From: Bacteroidales bacterium
Lineage (GTDB): Bacteria; Bacteroidota; Bacteroidia; Bacteroidales; UBA932
Assembly: GCA_017473705.1 (NCBI GenBank)
Contig: JAFUJQ010000009.1
Location: forward strand, 1 to 41,493
Length of the DNA: 41,493 nucleotides
Direction of reading: 5' to 3'
The notes under the pieces are model-generated. The model saw only the letters and a program-made list of their open reading frames with translations, had not been told where the DNA came from and ran no database searches. Within the stretch, counting starts at the first letter, position 1. Every line of letters begins with the position of its first letter. This document shows positions 17,344 to 26,135 of the stretch, one piece after another. A program made the translations under genes and the position numbers.

Positions 17344-18726
17344 ATGCCAGTCATCAAGAACATAAGTCAGTCGTGGATCATCCATATATTCGCGCTGCTG
17401 CACGCAGCGGTTGCGCTGATCTGCCGCATAGCGGGAGTCGGCGACGAGCTGCTGCTCACCCTGCTTACAATGGCTATGTCACTGCTGATATGTTACAAGA
17501 AGCAGGTGAGCATCGAATTCACAGCAGCAGTAATCATAGTCGGAAACATCATAGGATACCTCATGGGTACGCTCGGAGCGAGCATTTTCGAGCTCATATT
17601 CCAGTCTCCATATGTTGTACACGCGCTCTCGACAGCTGTCACCACCGAGGTTCTCGGATGGAGCATAGTGGCCATCACCAAGATATTCAGGCAAAGCAAT
17701 TCAGATGGTCACACCCTGTCGACTTCATACATCCGATGGATCCTCCTCGCTGCCGGAGGCATCTTCGTGATCCGAATCCTCATAGTGCTGTTCTTCTCGC
17801 GCGAGTCCTTCGAGACCGACTATATTCTTGATATGACCGGAAAGGTACTTTCGAACACCGTCGGACTCATCATTCTCACCTGCCTCAACATCCTGTATAT
17901 CAGATATGCCGGGCAGATCCGCGAGCGTACGCCGATTTGGGGCAACACACTGATATTCATAGGCTTCATGGTAATTGCTTCCCTCATTGAAGCGCTTATT
18001 GTCGGCCTGGGCATACCGTTCAACATAAAGCAGGGCAGCAGCGAAAACCTCGGCATTCTGCTGACCATCTCGATTCTGGCTCAGATCACAGTATACTGCA
18101 TAGTATATATCATAAATTACGCCCTCACCTCACGCTACGAGATGAACAGGCAGAGAGAGGCGGCCAACATGGCCCAATACAGATATCTCAAGCTCAAGAG
18201 GCAGGTCAATCCGCACTTCCTGTTCAACTCCCTCAACATCCTGGACTGTCTCGTGTGCGAGGAGAAGACCGAGCAGGCAAGCACATACATACACAAGCTC
18301 GCCGGCATATACAGATATATGCTCAAGAGCGAGGACGAGGACCTCGTGCCGCTGCACGAAGAGCTCGTTTTCGTCGGTCTGTATGTAGACCTGCTGAAAG
18401 TGAGGTTCCCTGAAGGCTTCGAGGTGGAGATAGACGTGCCGGAAGACATGATGGCAAGGTTTGTGCTCCCGTGCTCGCTCCAGCTGCTGATCGAGAATGC
18501 GACCAAGCACAACGCCGTAACGGCAGACAATCCGCTGCACATCAGCGTCAAAGTTGCCGGTGACGAGATCTCGGTAAGCAACAACATTGTGCCGAAAGTG
18601 ACAAGAAACCCATCCACAGGATTGGGTCAGAAATACATAAGACAGCAGTATCTGGACCTCTCCGGCAAGGAGATCGGAATACTGCAGACAGACAATGAAT
18701 ATTGTGTAACATTACCTCTGCTTTAA
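17344..18726 (+). CDS. LytS-type membrane sensor histidine kinase
   Basis: Membrane sensor kinase of the His_kinase (LytS/YehU) class, 460 aa from the chosen ATG. The first about 270 residues contain about eight hydrophobic segments and little extracytoplasmic sequence, so the signal may be sensed in the membrane. The kinase part has the phospho-acceptor motif NPHFLFNSLN with His at about 291, an N-box-like LIENATKHN (Asn about 385) and a glycine motif (STGLGQKYI) of the ATPase domain. The open frame extends to 17239, but the promoter at 17294-17324 makes that start unlikely. It is 4 bases from the response regulator gene, so the two are co-transcribed. Its position opposite the sus operon suggests a role in alpha-glucan control, but the signal is unknown. 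Confidence 0.9.
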   Translation: MPVIKNISQSWIIHIFALLHAAVALICRIAGVGDELLLTLLTMAMSLLICYKKQVSIEFTAAVIIVGNIIGYLMGTLGASIFELIFQSPYVVHALSTAVTTEVLGWSIVAITKIFRQSNSDGHTLSTSYIRWILLAAGGIFVIRILIVLFFSRESFETDYILDMTGKVLSNTVGLIILTCLNILYIRYAGQIRERTPIWGNTLIFIGFMVIASLIEALIVGLGIPFNIKQGSSENLGILLTISILAQITVYCIVYIINYALTSRYEMNRQREAANMAQYRYLKLKRQVNPHFLFNSLNILDCLVCEEKTEQASTYIHKLAGIYRYMLKSEDEDLVPLHEELVFVGLYVDLLKVRFPEGFEVEIDVPEDMMARFVLPCSLQLLIENATKHNAVTADNPLHISVKVAGDEISVSNNIVPKVTRNPSTGLGQKYIRQQYLDLSGKEIGILQTDNEYCVTLPLL

Positions 18727-18730
18727 AGAT

Positions 18731-19492
18731 ATGGCAACAAAAGTCCTGATAGTGGAAGATGAGATCATGGCTCAGAAGAGCCTGATCCGCGTGTTGACCC
18801 AGCATTTCCCTGACATGCAGGTCGTTGGGACCACCACATCCGTAAAAAGTACGGTAGCATGGCTCAAGGATCCGGCCAACAGCGCCGACATCATATTCAT
18901 GGATGTCGAGCTGTCGGACGGCGTATGCTTCGAGATATTCAGACAGGTCAATGTCAATGCAAAAGTCATAATGACCACAGCATATGACAGTTATGCATTG
19001 AAAGCCTTCGAGGCTGGAAGCGTGGACTACCTGCTAAAACCAATCGACCCGACCGCCCTCAAGAGGGCTGTCGCAAGATGCAGGATGAGCGGCGGTCAGA
19101 TAGACATAGAAGCTCTCGCAAAGGCCATGGGCAGCATGCAGGAGCCTCGCAAGGAATACAAGGAAAGATACATCATACGCTTCAACGACCGCATCATTCC
19201 TATCCGCACGGAAGACATAGCATATGTATATTCCGAGGAGAAGAACAACTACCTTGTGACATTCGGCGAACAGAAATATATCATAGACTCATCTCTGGAT
19301 GTGATCAGCGAGGAACTCAACCCTGCAAACTTCTTCAGAGTGTCACGCAGCTGCGTGGTGTCGATGCAGGCGATCAAGAGCATCATCAAGCAGGCAGGCC
19401 GCCTGCGCATAATGGCAAACCCGGAGCCATCCTTCGAAATGACGGTAAGCCGCTCCCGCGTAGACGACTTCCTGGAATGGCTGGAGAAATAG
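18731..19492 (+). CDS. LytTR-family response regulator
   Basis: Response regulator, 253 aa. The receiver domain (about 4-120) has the acidic pair Glu9/Asp10, phospho-acceptor Asp58 (FMDVELSDG), Thr82/Thr83 and Lys103 (LLKPID). The C-terminal LytTR DNA-binding domain (about 150-252) shows the family pattern of YIIRFNDRIIPI, YSEEKNNYLVTF and FFRVSRSCVVSMQAI. It is the partner of the kinase just upstream. LytTR proteins bind paired direct repeats, and a candidate lies at 17233-17262. It ends against the bidirectional terminator/repeat at 19492-19613 and is convergent with malQ. Confidence 0.93.
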   Translation: MATKVLIVEDEIMAQKSLIRVLTQHFPDMQVVGTTTSVKSTVAWLKDPANSADIIFMDVELSDGVCFEIFRQVNVNAKVIMTTAYDSYALKAFEAGSVDYLLKPIDPTALKRAVARCRMSGGQIDIEALAKAMGSMQEPRKEYKERYIIRFNDRIIPIRTEDIAYVYSEEKNNYLVTFGEQKYIIDSSLDVISEELNPANFFRVSRSCVVSMQAIKSIIKQAGRLRIMANPEPSFEMTVSRSRVDDFLEWLEK

Positions 19493-19613
19493 CCAGCTGA
19501 CGCTGGCACCCAAAGCGTTGCAGCACAGCGCTTTACGAAAAGCTCGTGCTCCCTCCGGGGAGCACGAGCTTTCTATAACACGCTGATATTTAGCAGTTTA
19601 AGCGCCAGCGAAT
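19492..19613. repeat. Gene-end hairpin repeat, copy 2, acting as bidirectional terminator
   Basis: Contains a perfect 15-bp stem (AAAGCTCGTGCTCCC 19539-19553 with its complement 19558-19572, loop TCCG), plus hairpins at 19492-19507 (GCCAGC-TGAC-GCTGGC) and 19512-19534. The AAA/TTT flanks allow termination in both directions between the convergent response regulator and malQ. It is the best preserved of four related copies in the window. Confidence 0.75.
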
Positions 19614-22016
19614 CTAGCAACGGCCGCTTGCCGTAATCATGTCGGCGAGGGTTGTATTGAACTCCTTCGCTGCAGCGAGCTGCTCAAGGGTCAGGTGCAT
19701 GCGGTAACGCCAGTAGTGGCGTGAGTTTGCAGGCACGTTGATGCGCTCGTCATTAGGGTTGAGGCGGCGGAGGGCGCCGTCCATCGAGAGCCAGTCCTGA
19801 AGCGGAAGGACTGTGAGCATTGCCGGAGACCAGAGGTGCTGGTCGAGAATCTGACGGCAGATCCATGGCTCGCAGAAATATGGAGCGTCACCATGGTTGC
19901 CGAGGATCATATGCCAGAACTGCTCAGTAACTTGACGGTCTTCCTCCCACCATGCGCGGATAGGGTTCATGTCATGGGTTGAAGTCGTACATACTGACAG
20001 ATATGGATAGTTTGCCGGATGTGCGAATGTCTCCTCTACCGATTTAGGCATGCGCTGGATCTCGAGAGAGAGGATCCTGAGGTCAGACATAACCTGAGGC
20101 ACTGTTGCCGGAATCATTCCGAGGTCCTCACCACATGCGAGCATTCCTGTAGAATCAAGAAGGGCAGGAAGTTTCTCCATAGCCTTATCCTTCCAGAACT
20201 CGTTGTTGCGACGATAGAAGAAGTCGTCATAGAGACGGTCGAATGCCGCACGGCGGTACGCGTCAAGCCACTGGTAGCCCTGTGTAGACTTGGCTCCGAT
20301 CTTCAGATGATAGTGACCGGTCTTGCGAGGATCTTCCATGAAGAGGTCGAAGTTGGTCACGTCAAAGCCCAGAGATGCAAGTTCGTGTGCAGGATAAGGA
20401 AGTGCTGGGTTGAAGTAGCCGTTAAGGCCGCTCTTTGTCCAGAGAGGAATCTCCCATATGCGGAAGAAACCGAGGATATGGTCGATGCGGAATGCGTCGA
20501 AATACTCCGACATCTTCGCCAGACGTGACTTCCACCATGCGAAGTCGTCCTCTGCCATCTTCTCCCAGTTGTATGTAGGGAATCCCCAGTTCTGACCGTC
20601 TGCCGAGAATGCATCAGGTGGTGCTCCCGCCTGTGAATCCATATGGAAGAGCTCCGGATAGAGCCATGCGTCGACGCTGGTGCGGCTGATGCCGATAGGA
20701 AGGTCACCCTTGAAGATCACGCCACGAGAGTGAGCATACTTGCACACCTCAGAGAGCTGAAGGTCAAGGTGATACTGAACGAAGCACCAGAAATCGATCT
20801 CTGCCTTGTGCTCCTCGCAGAAAGCTGCGACCTTCTTCTTGTTGTATTTTGCATATCCCTTCCACTGCGAGAAGTCCGGAGTGCCGTTAAGGTCACGGAG
20901 GACGCAAAATGCAGCGTATGGGAGAAGCCAATGTGCGTTAGTGTCCACGAAAAGCTGGTAACTCTTAGTGGATGACAGTTTCTTGAACGTCTTGTCGAAT
21001 GCCTTGTGCAGAAGCTCGAGCTTGGCGTTGTTCACACGCTCGTAGTCGATCTGCTCAAGAGCATTGAGTTCTGCCTGAAGGGCCTTATATGCCTCATCCT
21101 CCTTCACTCCTACTGCAGGAAGGTGCAGGAACTGAGGATGGAGCGCGAAGGTCGAGTTAGGGTTGTAAGGGTATGAATCCTCCCATGTATGGAGCATTGT
21201 GGTATCGTTGATCGGAAGGAGCTGGAGAACGCTTTGGCCTGTCTCTGCTGCCCAATCCACCATCTTCTTGAGATCATAGAACTCACCTACTCCGAAGTCA
21301 TCTTCGCTGCGGAGAGAGAACACAGGAATCGCCGTGCCGGCTCCTCTCCATGCCCTTCCCTCGAAGTTCACCTTGAGGTCTGCCTCAACCACAAGCTCAC
21401 CCTTCTGAGGAAGCGCCGCGAACCATCTGTTCTCACCGTTCTCCCAAGCCAGAGGCTCAAGCGAATTCTTGTCTGCTATAACGATCTTGTATGCGAAAGG
21501 CTCGGTCACATTGAGAGCAAGTGTCCATACAGGGAAATTCGATCCGTCGAACGGAACCACCTTTGTCCAATCCTTGAGGGTCTTGCCGCTGCCTGCAAGC
21601 GCGAGGACCTCATTAGGTCTGAGCGCAGGGGCAGCCACCTGGATGAGCACATTGGCGCCCTTTGGAGCCTTCTTTGCCTTCTCGGCTGGTCTGCCGAAGA
21701 TGGCTGATGTGAATGCCGATGAATAGAATGGAGAATCCTCAGGACGGTCGATCCATCTGTCATAGATAGTGAGTGCCTTTGGCTCCACGCCTTCCGGAAT
21801 GACGAGTGTATGCTTCTTCCACTCTGTGCGGACAGTGAGTCCGTCGCGTACCACTTCGTAGCTGTATTCAGCGGCCTTCTCGATGTTTACGCGAGCGATT
21901 TCGCCCTCCCAGAGGCCCTCTGAAGTATACGTCAGCTGGTAACGCTTTCCACCAATACAGAGGACGATCATCTCGCCCCAGCTTGTTCTGTATTCGATAC
22001 TTACGTTGAGTTTCAT
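19614..22016 (-). CDS. malQ: 4-alpha-glucanotransferase (amylomaltase, GH77) with N-terminal starch-binding domains
   Basis: Cytoplasmic enzyme that transfers glucan units between malto-oligosaccharides, releasing glucose. It is 800 aa, longer than E. coli MalQ (about 690). The first about 230 residues look like two CBM20-type domains, as in DPE2-like enzymes. The GH77 catalytic part includes SYPYNPNSTFALHPQF, GDLPIGISRTSVDAW, the nucleophile Asp in DAFRIDHILGFFR (about 510), the acid/base Glu in ACGEDLGMIP (about 629) and the third Asp in STSTHDMNPIRAWW (about 681). No signal peptide. It follows the organophosphate-type MFS gene by 21 bases and is probably co-transcribed with it. It fits the import chain encoded by the nearby sus operon. 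Confidence 0.95.
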   Translation of the reverse strand: MKLNVSIEYRTSWGEMIVLCIGGKRYQLTYTSEGLWEGEIARVNIEKAAEYSYEVVRDGLTVRTEWKKHTLVIPEGVEPKALTIYDRWIDRPEDSPFYSSAFTSAIFGRPAEKAKKAPKGANVLIQVAAPALRPNEVLALAGSGKTLKDWTKVVPFDGSNFPVWTLALNVTEPFAYKIVIADKNSLEPLAWENGENRWFAALPQKGELVVEADLKVNFEGRAWRGAGTAIPVFSLRSEDDFGVGEFYDLKKMVDWAAETGQSVLQLLPINDTTMLHTWEDSYPYNPNSTFALHPQFLHLPAVGVKEDEAYKALQAELNALEQIDYERVNNAKLELLHKAFDKTFKKLSSTKSYQLFVDTNAHWLLPYAAFCVLRDLNGTPDFSQWKGYAKYNKKKVAAFCEEHKAEIDFWCFVQYHLDLQLSEVCKYAHSRGVIFKGDLPIGISRTSVDAWLYPELFHMDSQAGAPPDAFSADGQNWGFPTYNWEKMAEDDFAWWKSRLAKMSEYFDAFRIDHILGFFRIWEIPLWTKSGLNGYFNPALPYPAHELASLGFDVTNFDLFMEDPRKTGHYHLKIGAKSTQGYQWLDAYRRAAFDRLYDDFFYRRNNEFWKDKAMEKLPALLDSTGMLACGEDLGMIPATVPQVMSDLRILSLEIQRMPKSVEETFAHPANYPYLSVCTTSTHDMNPIRAWWEEDRQVTEQFWHMILGNHGDAPYFCEPWICRQILDQHLWSPAMLTVLPLQDWLSMDGALRRLNPNDERINVPANSRHYWRYRMHLTLEQLAAAKEFNTTLADMITASGRC

Positions 22017-22037
22017 ATGTTTTATGTTATTAGTTTT

Positions 22038-23396
22038 TTATTTCTTCATCTTCTTCCAGTTCAGTACCGGGAGGACGAAGGATATTATGGATGCCGCTGC
22101 CCAGAACCAAGATACCGGGGTGAAATTGTATGTGTCCACTCCGTCGACCACTTGAGTGTAGCCCTGGATAAGGTATCCGCTTATAATGTCCTGCAGTCCG
22201 GCTGCTATGTAGCTTGATATTCCCACCACACCGAGCGCCGCTCCTGTCGCCTTTCTTGGCACTATGTCAACTGCCATCAGTCCCGCAACTATGCAATATA
22301 GCACACCGACCGACAGACTGAACAAAGATACATAAAAGATGTTCATGACAAAGCCGCCTCCGACGAACAGAAAGAGAAAGAGGGACAGACTGCTTAAAAT
22401 TCCGGATAGAATTGCAGGCTTGACCCTGTCACTCTTGAAGACAGTATCGGAAAGCCACCCCGCAAGCACAGTTCCAAGCACTCCGAAGATGGCTGAGAAA
22501 GCAATAACCTGAGAAGCCTCCTCAAGGCTGAATCCGTGCTGCTTCTGAAGGAAGAGCACGCCCCAGCCGGCTATGGCATATTTCGTTATGTATATGAATG
22601 CACTTGAGAGTGCGATCACCCATATTCCCGGATGCTTCAGAATCATCTTCTGAAGCTCTCTGGTCGGAGTCTTGTCTGCCTTTGTCACCTCCTCGCCGGA
22701 AAGCACCTGCACAGACGGAAGTCCCTTGCTCTCAGGAGTATCCGACACGAAAAACAGTATCAAAGCCGTGCCTATGAGGCCCGCAAGGGCTGCGGCTATG
22801 AAACCCGACTGCCAGCCCAGCCACCCCACAACAAGAGCCAGCACATTATACGAAATGAACTCTCCGATATACGGACTCGTGCTGAAAAGGCTGTAGTACG
22901 ACCCCCTCTTGGACTGAGGGAACCATCTCGACAGGCTTATGACCCCGGGGGCCGAACCCATGGACTGCATCCAGCCGTTGATACCCCAGAGCACGGAGAA
23001 TCCGATGAATATGACCACGGAAGGAATCATGCTTTGGAAAAGGCCCAGGACACCGAGCAGCAGATTGGCTATGGCAGAAATGAAAAGACCTGTCGCCATG
23101 AAGCGGCGGATGTTGCAATAGTCGGCAATGAAGCCGTTCATGAACTTGCCCACCGCATAGACAAAAAGCAGTGCAGAGCCCACAAGACCGAGTTCTCCGG
23201 CAGTCAGCACTCCCTCATCGATGAGCGGCTGCTTGACCACATTGATGCTCATCCTGCACACATAATACAGACTATATGCAATCGTCGCCCCCAAGAATGT
23301 CTTGTTCCTGAGTGACTTATATGTAGAGTCCACCTGCTCCTGCGGAACAGTATCCTTCGATGGCTTGCTTATTCTATAAAACGAAAACAGGCTCAT
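22038..23396 (-). CDS. MFS transporter, organophosphate:phosphate antiporter type (GlpT/UhpT/UhpC-like)
   Basis: Inner-membrane permease, 452 aa from the chosen ATG, with about 12 membrane segments. Features of the organophosphate:Pi antiporter group are the first-segment pattern YSLYYVCRMSINVVKQPL, VGKFMNGFIADYCNIR, and WGINGWMQSMGSAPGVISLS followed by RWF. Likely substrates are sugar phosphates or glycerol phosphate, but this group also includes sensors (UhpC) and sugar transporters, so the substrate is open. The frame extends to a TTG at 23417; the ATG at 23396 is more likely. It lies 23 bases after the MATE gene and 21 before malQ, so the three form an apparent operon. Linkage to malQ hints at a role with glucan breakdown products. 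Confidence 0.82.
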   Translation of the reverse strand: MSLFSFYRISKPSKDTVPQEQVDSTYKSLRNKTFLGATIAYSLYYVCRMSINVVKQPLIDEGVLTAGELGLVGSALLFVYAVGKFMNGFIADYCNIRRFMATGLFISAIANLLLGVLGLFQSMIPSVVIFIGFSVLWGINGWMQSMGSAPGVISLSRWFPQSKRGSYYSLFSTSPYIGEFISYNVLALVVGWLGWQSGFIAAALAGLIGTALILFFVSDTPESKGLPSVQVLSGEEVTKADKTPTRELQKMILKHPGIWVIALSSAFIYITKYAIAGWGVLFLQKQHGFSLEEASQVIAFSAIFGVLGTVLAGWLSDTVFKSDRVKPAILSGILSSLSLFLFLFVGGGFVMNIFYVSLFSLSVGVLYCIVAGLMAVDIVPRKATGAALGVVGISSYIAAGLQDIISGYLIQGYTQVVDGVDTYNFTPVSWFWAAASIISFVLPVLNWKKMKK

Positions 23397-23419
23397 ATAG
23401 TTGTCAAAAACATACAAAG

Positions 23420-24811
23420 TTATAAAACATTGCAGAATTCACAAACACGATACTTTACAGACAGGTATACCGTGCGGGCGAGGAGGTGGGCGAAGTATGC
23501 TGCCATGAGAATGTGCATAGCAATGCGACCGTAGACGGAAGCGTCCAGGGAGGCGCCGAGCCAGCGCAGAAGGAGGATACCGACGGCCCAGAGGCCGGCG
23601 AAGCATACCGTAGCCCAGAGCATCGAGTTGCGCATCGCCTTTGATGCCGTGGCTCCTATGTATATGCCGTCCCATGTGAAGGCAGCGCAGCCAGCCACAG
23701 GCATAAGCAGGAGCCACGGAAGGTATTCCTTCGACGCTTCGATGACCGCCACATCGGAAGTCATCATGCGGAGCATGGGAACACCTGCGAACTGATATAT
23801 TCCCATGAATATCACTGCAATAGACATACTCCATATGAATGTCCATTTAACTGTCTGGCGGAGCATCTGACTGTCGCGCGCACCGATATATCGGCCGGTA
23901 AGAGCCTCGCCGGCGTATGCAAAACCATCTGTGAAATATGAGAATATCATCAGAAGCTTCATCATTATCGAACTCACAGCCAGAAGCAGGTCTCCATATC
24001 TTGCCGATATGACAGTGAAGCCTATGTATATTGCTATGAAACAGAGTGAACGGATAAAAAGATCCGTGTTCATGCTGAAGAAGCGCCGTGTTTCACCTCC
24101 GGTAAATATGGTCTTCAGACTCGCACGGTCCAGATGAGTCAAAGTGTTGCGGGCATATTTGAACAGAAGAAGAAGCAATGAGACAAGCAGTCCGGAATAC
24201 TGGGCCAGGACGGTTCCTACTGCGATACCGCTGAAACCTATGCCCTCATAATGCCAATCCCCTATGCTGAACCCCAACGCCAGTATTATGCTCATCAGAA
24301 TGTTCATTCCGTTGACGGTAAAGTCTGTGAGCATCGGACTCACGCTGTCCTGCATGCCTATGAACCAGCCTTTGAAAGCCATCAGGCTCAATGTGGCCGG
24401 AGCAGCCCATATGCGTATATGGAAATATTGCGATGCAAGAGCACGTACTTCAGGAGTGCTGTCCACTACCAGGAAAGCAGCCTTGACAAACAACCACTGT
24501 ATGGCTATCAGGACCACAGCGCTGGCCAGAGCGATGCCCAGGGCCCGCAGCAGCACCTTCGCGCACTCCCTACGGTCGCTGCGCCCGAAGGCCTGCGCGG
24601 CCAGCCCACCGGTACCGACACGAAGGAAGCCGAAGTTCCAGTAGAGCAGGTCGAATAGCATCGAGCCTATGGCGATGCCGCCGATCATCGTCGCCGCGCT
24701 GGCATCAAGATGCCCGGCGACGGCGATATCGACCATGCCGACAATCGGCACGGTGATATTGGCCAGAATACTCGGTATAGCCAGTTTCAATATATCACGG
24801 TTAATACTCAT
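23420..24811 (-). CDS. MATE-family multidrug/metabolite exporter (DinF-like)
   Basis: Inner-membrane efflux protein, 463 aa with 12 predicted helices in two MatE repeats. The start (RDILKLAIPSILANITVPIVG then MVDIAVAGHL) and GLAAQAFGRSD are characteristic of the MATE family, DinF branch. Such proteins export cationic compounds by Na+ or H+ exchange. It begins the minus-strand group MATE - MFS - malQ, separated from rsgA by 126 bases that carry repeat copy 3. No clear TAnnTTTG promoter was found in that gap. A functional link to malQ is uncertain. Confidence 0.9.
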   Translation of the reverse strand: MSINRDILKLAIPSILANITVPIVGMVDIAVAGHLDASAATMIGGIAIGSMLFDLLYWNFGFLRVGTGGLAAQAFGRSDRRECAKVLLRALGIALASAVVLIAIQWLFVKAAFLVVDSTPEVRALASQYFHIRIWAAPATLSLMAFKGWFIGMQDSVSPMLTDFTVNGMNILMSIILALGFSIGDWHYEGIGFSGIAVGTVLAQYSGLLVSLLLLLFKYARNTLTHLDRASLKTIFTGGETRRFFSMNTDLFIRSLCFIAIYIGFTVISARYGDLLLAVSSIMMKLLMIFSYFTDGFAYAGEALTGRYIGARDSQMLRQTVKWTFIWSMSIAVIFMGIYQFAGVPMLRMMTSDVAVIEASKEYLPWLLLMPVAGCAAFTWDGIYIGATASKAMRNSMLWATVCFAGLWAVGILLLRWLGASLDASVYGRIAMHILMAAYFAHLLARTVYLSVKYRVCEFCNVL

Positions 24812-24826
24812 TTCTTGTCAACGCCT

Positions 24827-24935
24827 GCTGGCGCTCAATCAACTGACACTCAACTCCTTATAAAAACCTCGTGCCGTCAAAGGGGAGCACGAAGTTTTAG
24901 TAAACAACTGACGAACAGTATGTTAGCCGCCAGGC
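24827..24935. repeat. Gene-end hairpin repeat, copy 3
   Basis: A 12-bp stem (AAAACCTCGTGC 24863-24874 with 24887-24898, one G:T pair) is followed by TAGTAAACAACTGAC and GTTAGCCGCCAGG, matching the other copies. It lies just after the rsgA stop on the minus strand and before the MATE start, so it may terminate rsgA transcription. Confidence 0.7.
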
Positions 24936-24937
24936 TT

Positions 24938-25915
24938 CTATCGGTATTTTCCCTCTTCGTCCAGCATGCCGAGGTATGACGAATATCTGTCATAGCTGAT
25001 CTCGCCGGCCTCCACGGCTTCTTTCACGGCACAGCCAGGCTCATGAGTGTGGGTGCATGGAGTGAAGCGGCAGCCCTGCGCCGCCTTGAGCATTTCAGGG
25101 AAATAGAGGGCGATCTCTTCCTTCTTCAGGTCCACGAGTCCGAAGCCGCGCAGACCCGGAGTGTCTACGATAAAACCTCCTGAAGTCAGCGAGTACATCT
25201 CATAGAATGTAGTAGTATGCTTGCCCTGAAGATGGACATCGGAAATTTCTCCGACCTTAGGCTCGAGTGACGGGTCAAGCGCCTTTATGAGCGATGACTT
25301 GCCGACTCCTGATACCCCTGAAAACAATGATACGTGGCCTCTGCATGCCTCCCTGAGCTCATCAATGCCTTCACCGGTAAGGGCCGACACTTCAAGCACA
25401 GTGTACCCCGCCCCTTCATATATTTCATGGAAAGCCTCGATCATCTCCTTATGGGACTCGCGATAAAGATCGACCTTATTCAGGACAATTGTCGGCGGAA
25501 CATTATACACCTCGCATGTCACCAGAAGCCTGTCAAGGAACGGCAGCTTTATCTCGGGGAAATCTATGGTAGCTATTATGAATGCCCGGTCCAGATTGGC
25601 CGCAATGATATGCGACTGACGCGACAGATTGGTGGATTTGCGTATGATATAGTTCCTGCGGGGCTCAACCGACGTGATCACAGCAGCATTCTCCGGAGTC
25701 ACATAGGCCGTAAGCTCCTGGGCGGCAACACCTTCCGGCACTTCGGCTTCGAAATTCACCACATCTCCTACAGCAACAGGGTTTGTAGCCGTACTTCCTT
25801 TCAACCGGATCTTTCCTCTCAACACAGCGGGAAACATGTCCCACTCAGGCAGACAGGACAGCAGATAATGGCTTCCCGTATGCTTCACAACCGTAGCTTG
25901 TCCTTTTATGATCAT
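24938..25915 (-). CDS. rsgA: Ribosome small-subunit-dependent GTPase A
   Basis: Circularly permuted GTPase that helps mature the 30S subunit. From the ATG at 25915 it is 325 aa (the frame extends upstream to 25969 without homologous sequence). It has an N-terminal OB fold, then G4 NKVD (146-149), the P-loop GVSGVGKSS (200-208), G3 DTPG (251-254) and a zinc site C282-x4-C287-x-H289-x5-C295. The order G4-G1-G3 is diagnostic. A leader of about 155 bases with alternative stems precedes it, and the divergent neighbour is the prenyl synthase gene. Confidence 0.95.
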   Translation of the reverse strand: MIIKGQATVVKHTGSHYLLSCLPEWDMFPAVLRGKIRLKGSTATNPVAVGDVVNFEAEVPEGVAAQELTAYVTPENAAVITSVEPRRNYIIRKSTNLSRQSHIIAANLDRAFIIATIDFPEIKLPFLDRLLVTCEVYNVPPTIVLNKVDLYRESHKEMIEAFHEIYEGAGYTVLEVSALTGEGIDELREACRGHVSLFSGVSGVGKSSLIKALDPSLEPKVGEISDVHLQGKHTTTFYEMYSLTSGGFIVDTPGLRGFGLVDLKKEEIALYFPEMLKAAQGCRFTPCTHTHEPGCAVKEAVEAGEISYDRYSSYLGMLDEEGKYR

Positions 25916-26135
25916 AAGTGCACCTCTTGGATCGGCGTGACATAAATCATCTGTTTCTTGACACGCCATACTGGTTTTTCGTTATAATCACCCTTTTTTC
26001 TATAGCGGCGTGACTTATTTTAACGTTTTTGTGTCACACCTGTCAGTCTACAGCTGACAGAACAGGGTAATTCGATGCAAAGATAAAGAATTTCCGTTTT
26101 TATCATTACCTTTGTAGGATATAGGAGCAATAATT
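25916..26135. promoter_or_regulatory. Divergent promoter region of rsgA and the prenyl synthase
   Basis: On the minus strand TATCTTTG (26085-26078) is the likely rsgA -7 box. On the plus strand TACCTTTG (26107-26114) is the -7 box for the prenyl synthase, followed by an AGGAG-like ribosome site before its ATG at 26136. Neither has a clear TTG at -33. The rsgA leader holds a 7-bp hairpin (26040-26046 with 26054-26060) and three copies of GGCGTG/CACGCC at 25934, 25962 and 26007, which could form mutually exclusive stems. Confidence 0.5.

Noticed and set aside
25958-25988. TTGACA...TATAAT on the plus strand, resembling an E. coli sigma-70 promoter
   Set aside because: Spacing is 19 bp and Bacteroidota use the TTG/TAnnTTTG promoter type; a better -7 box lies at 26107-26114 for the same gene.
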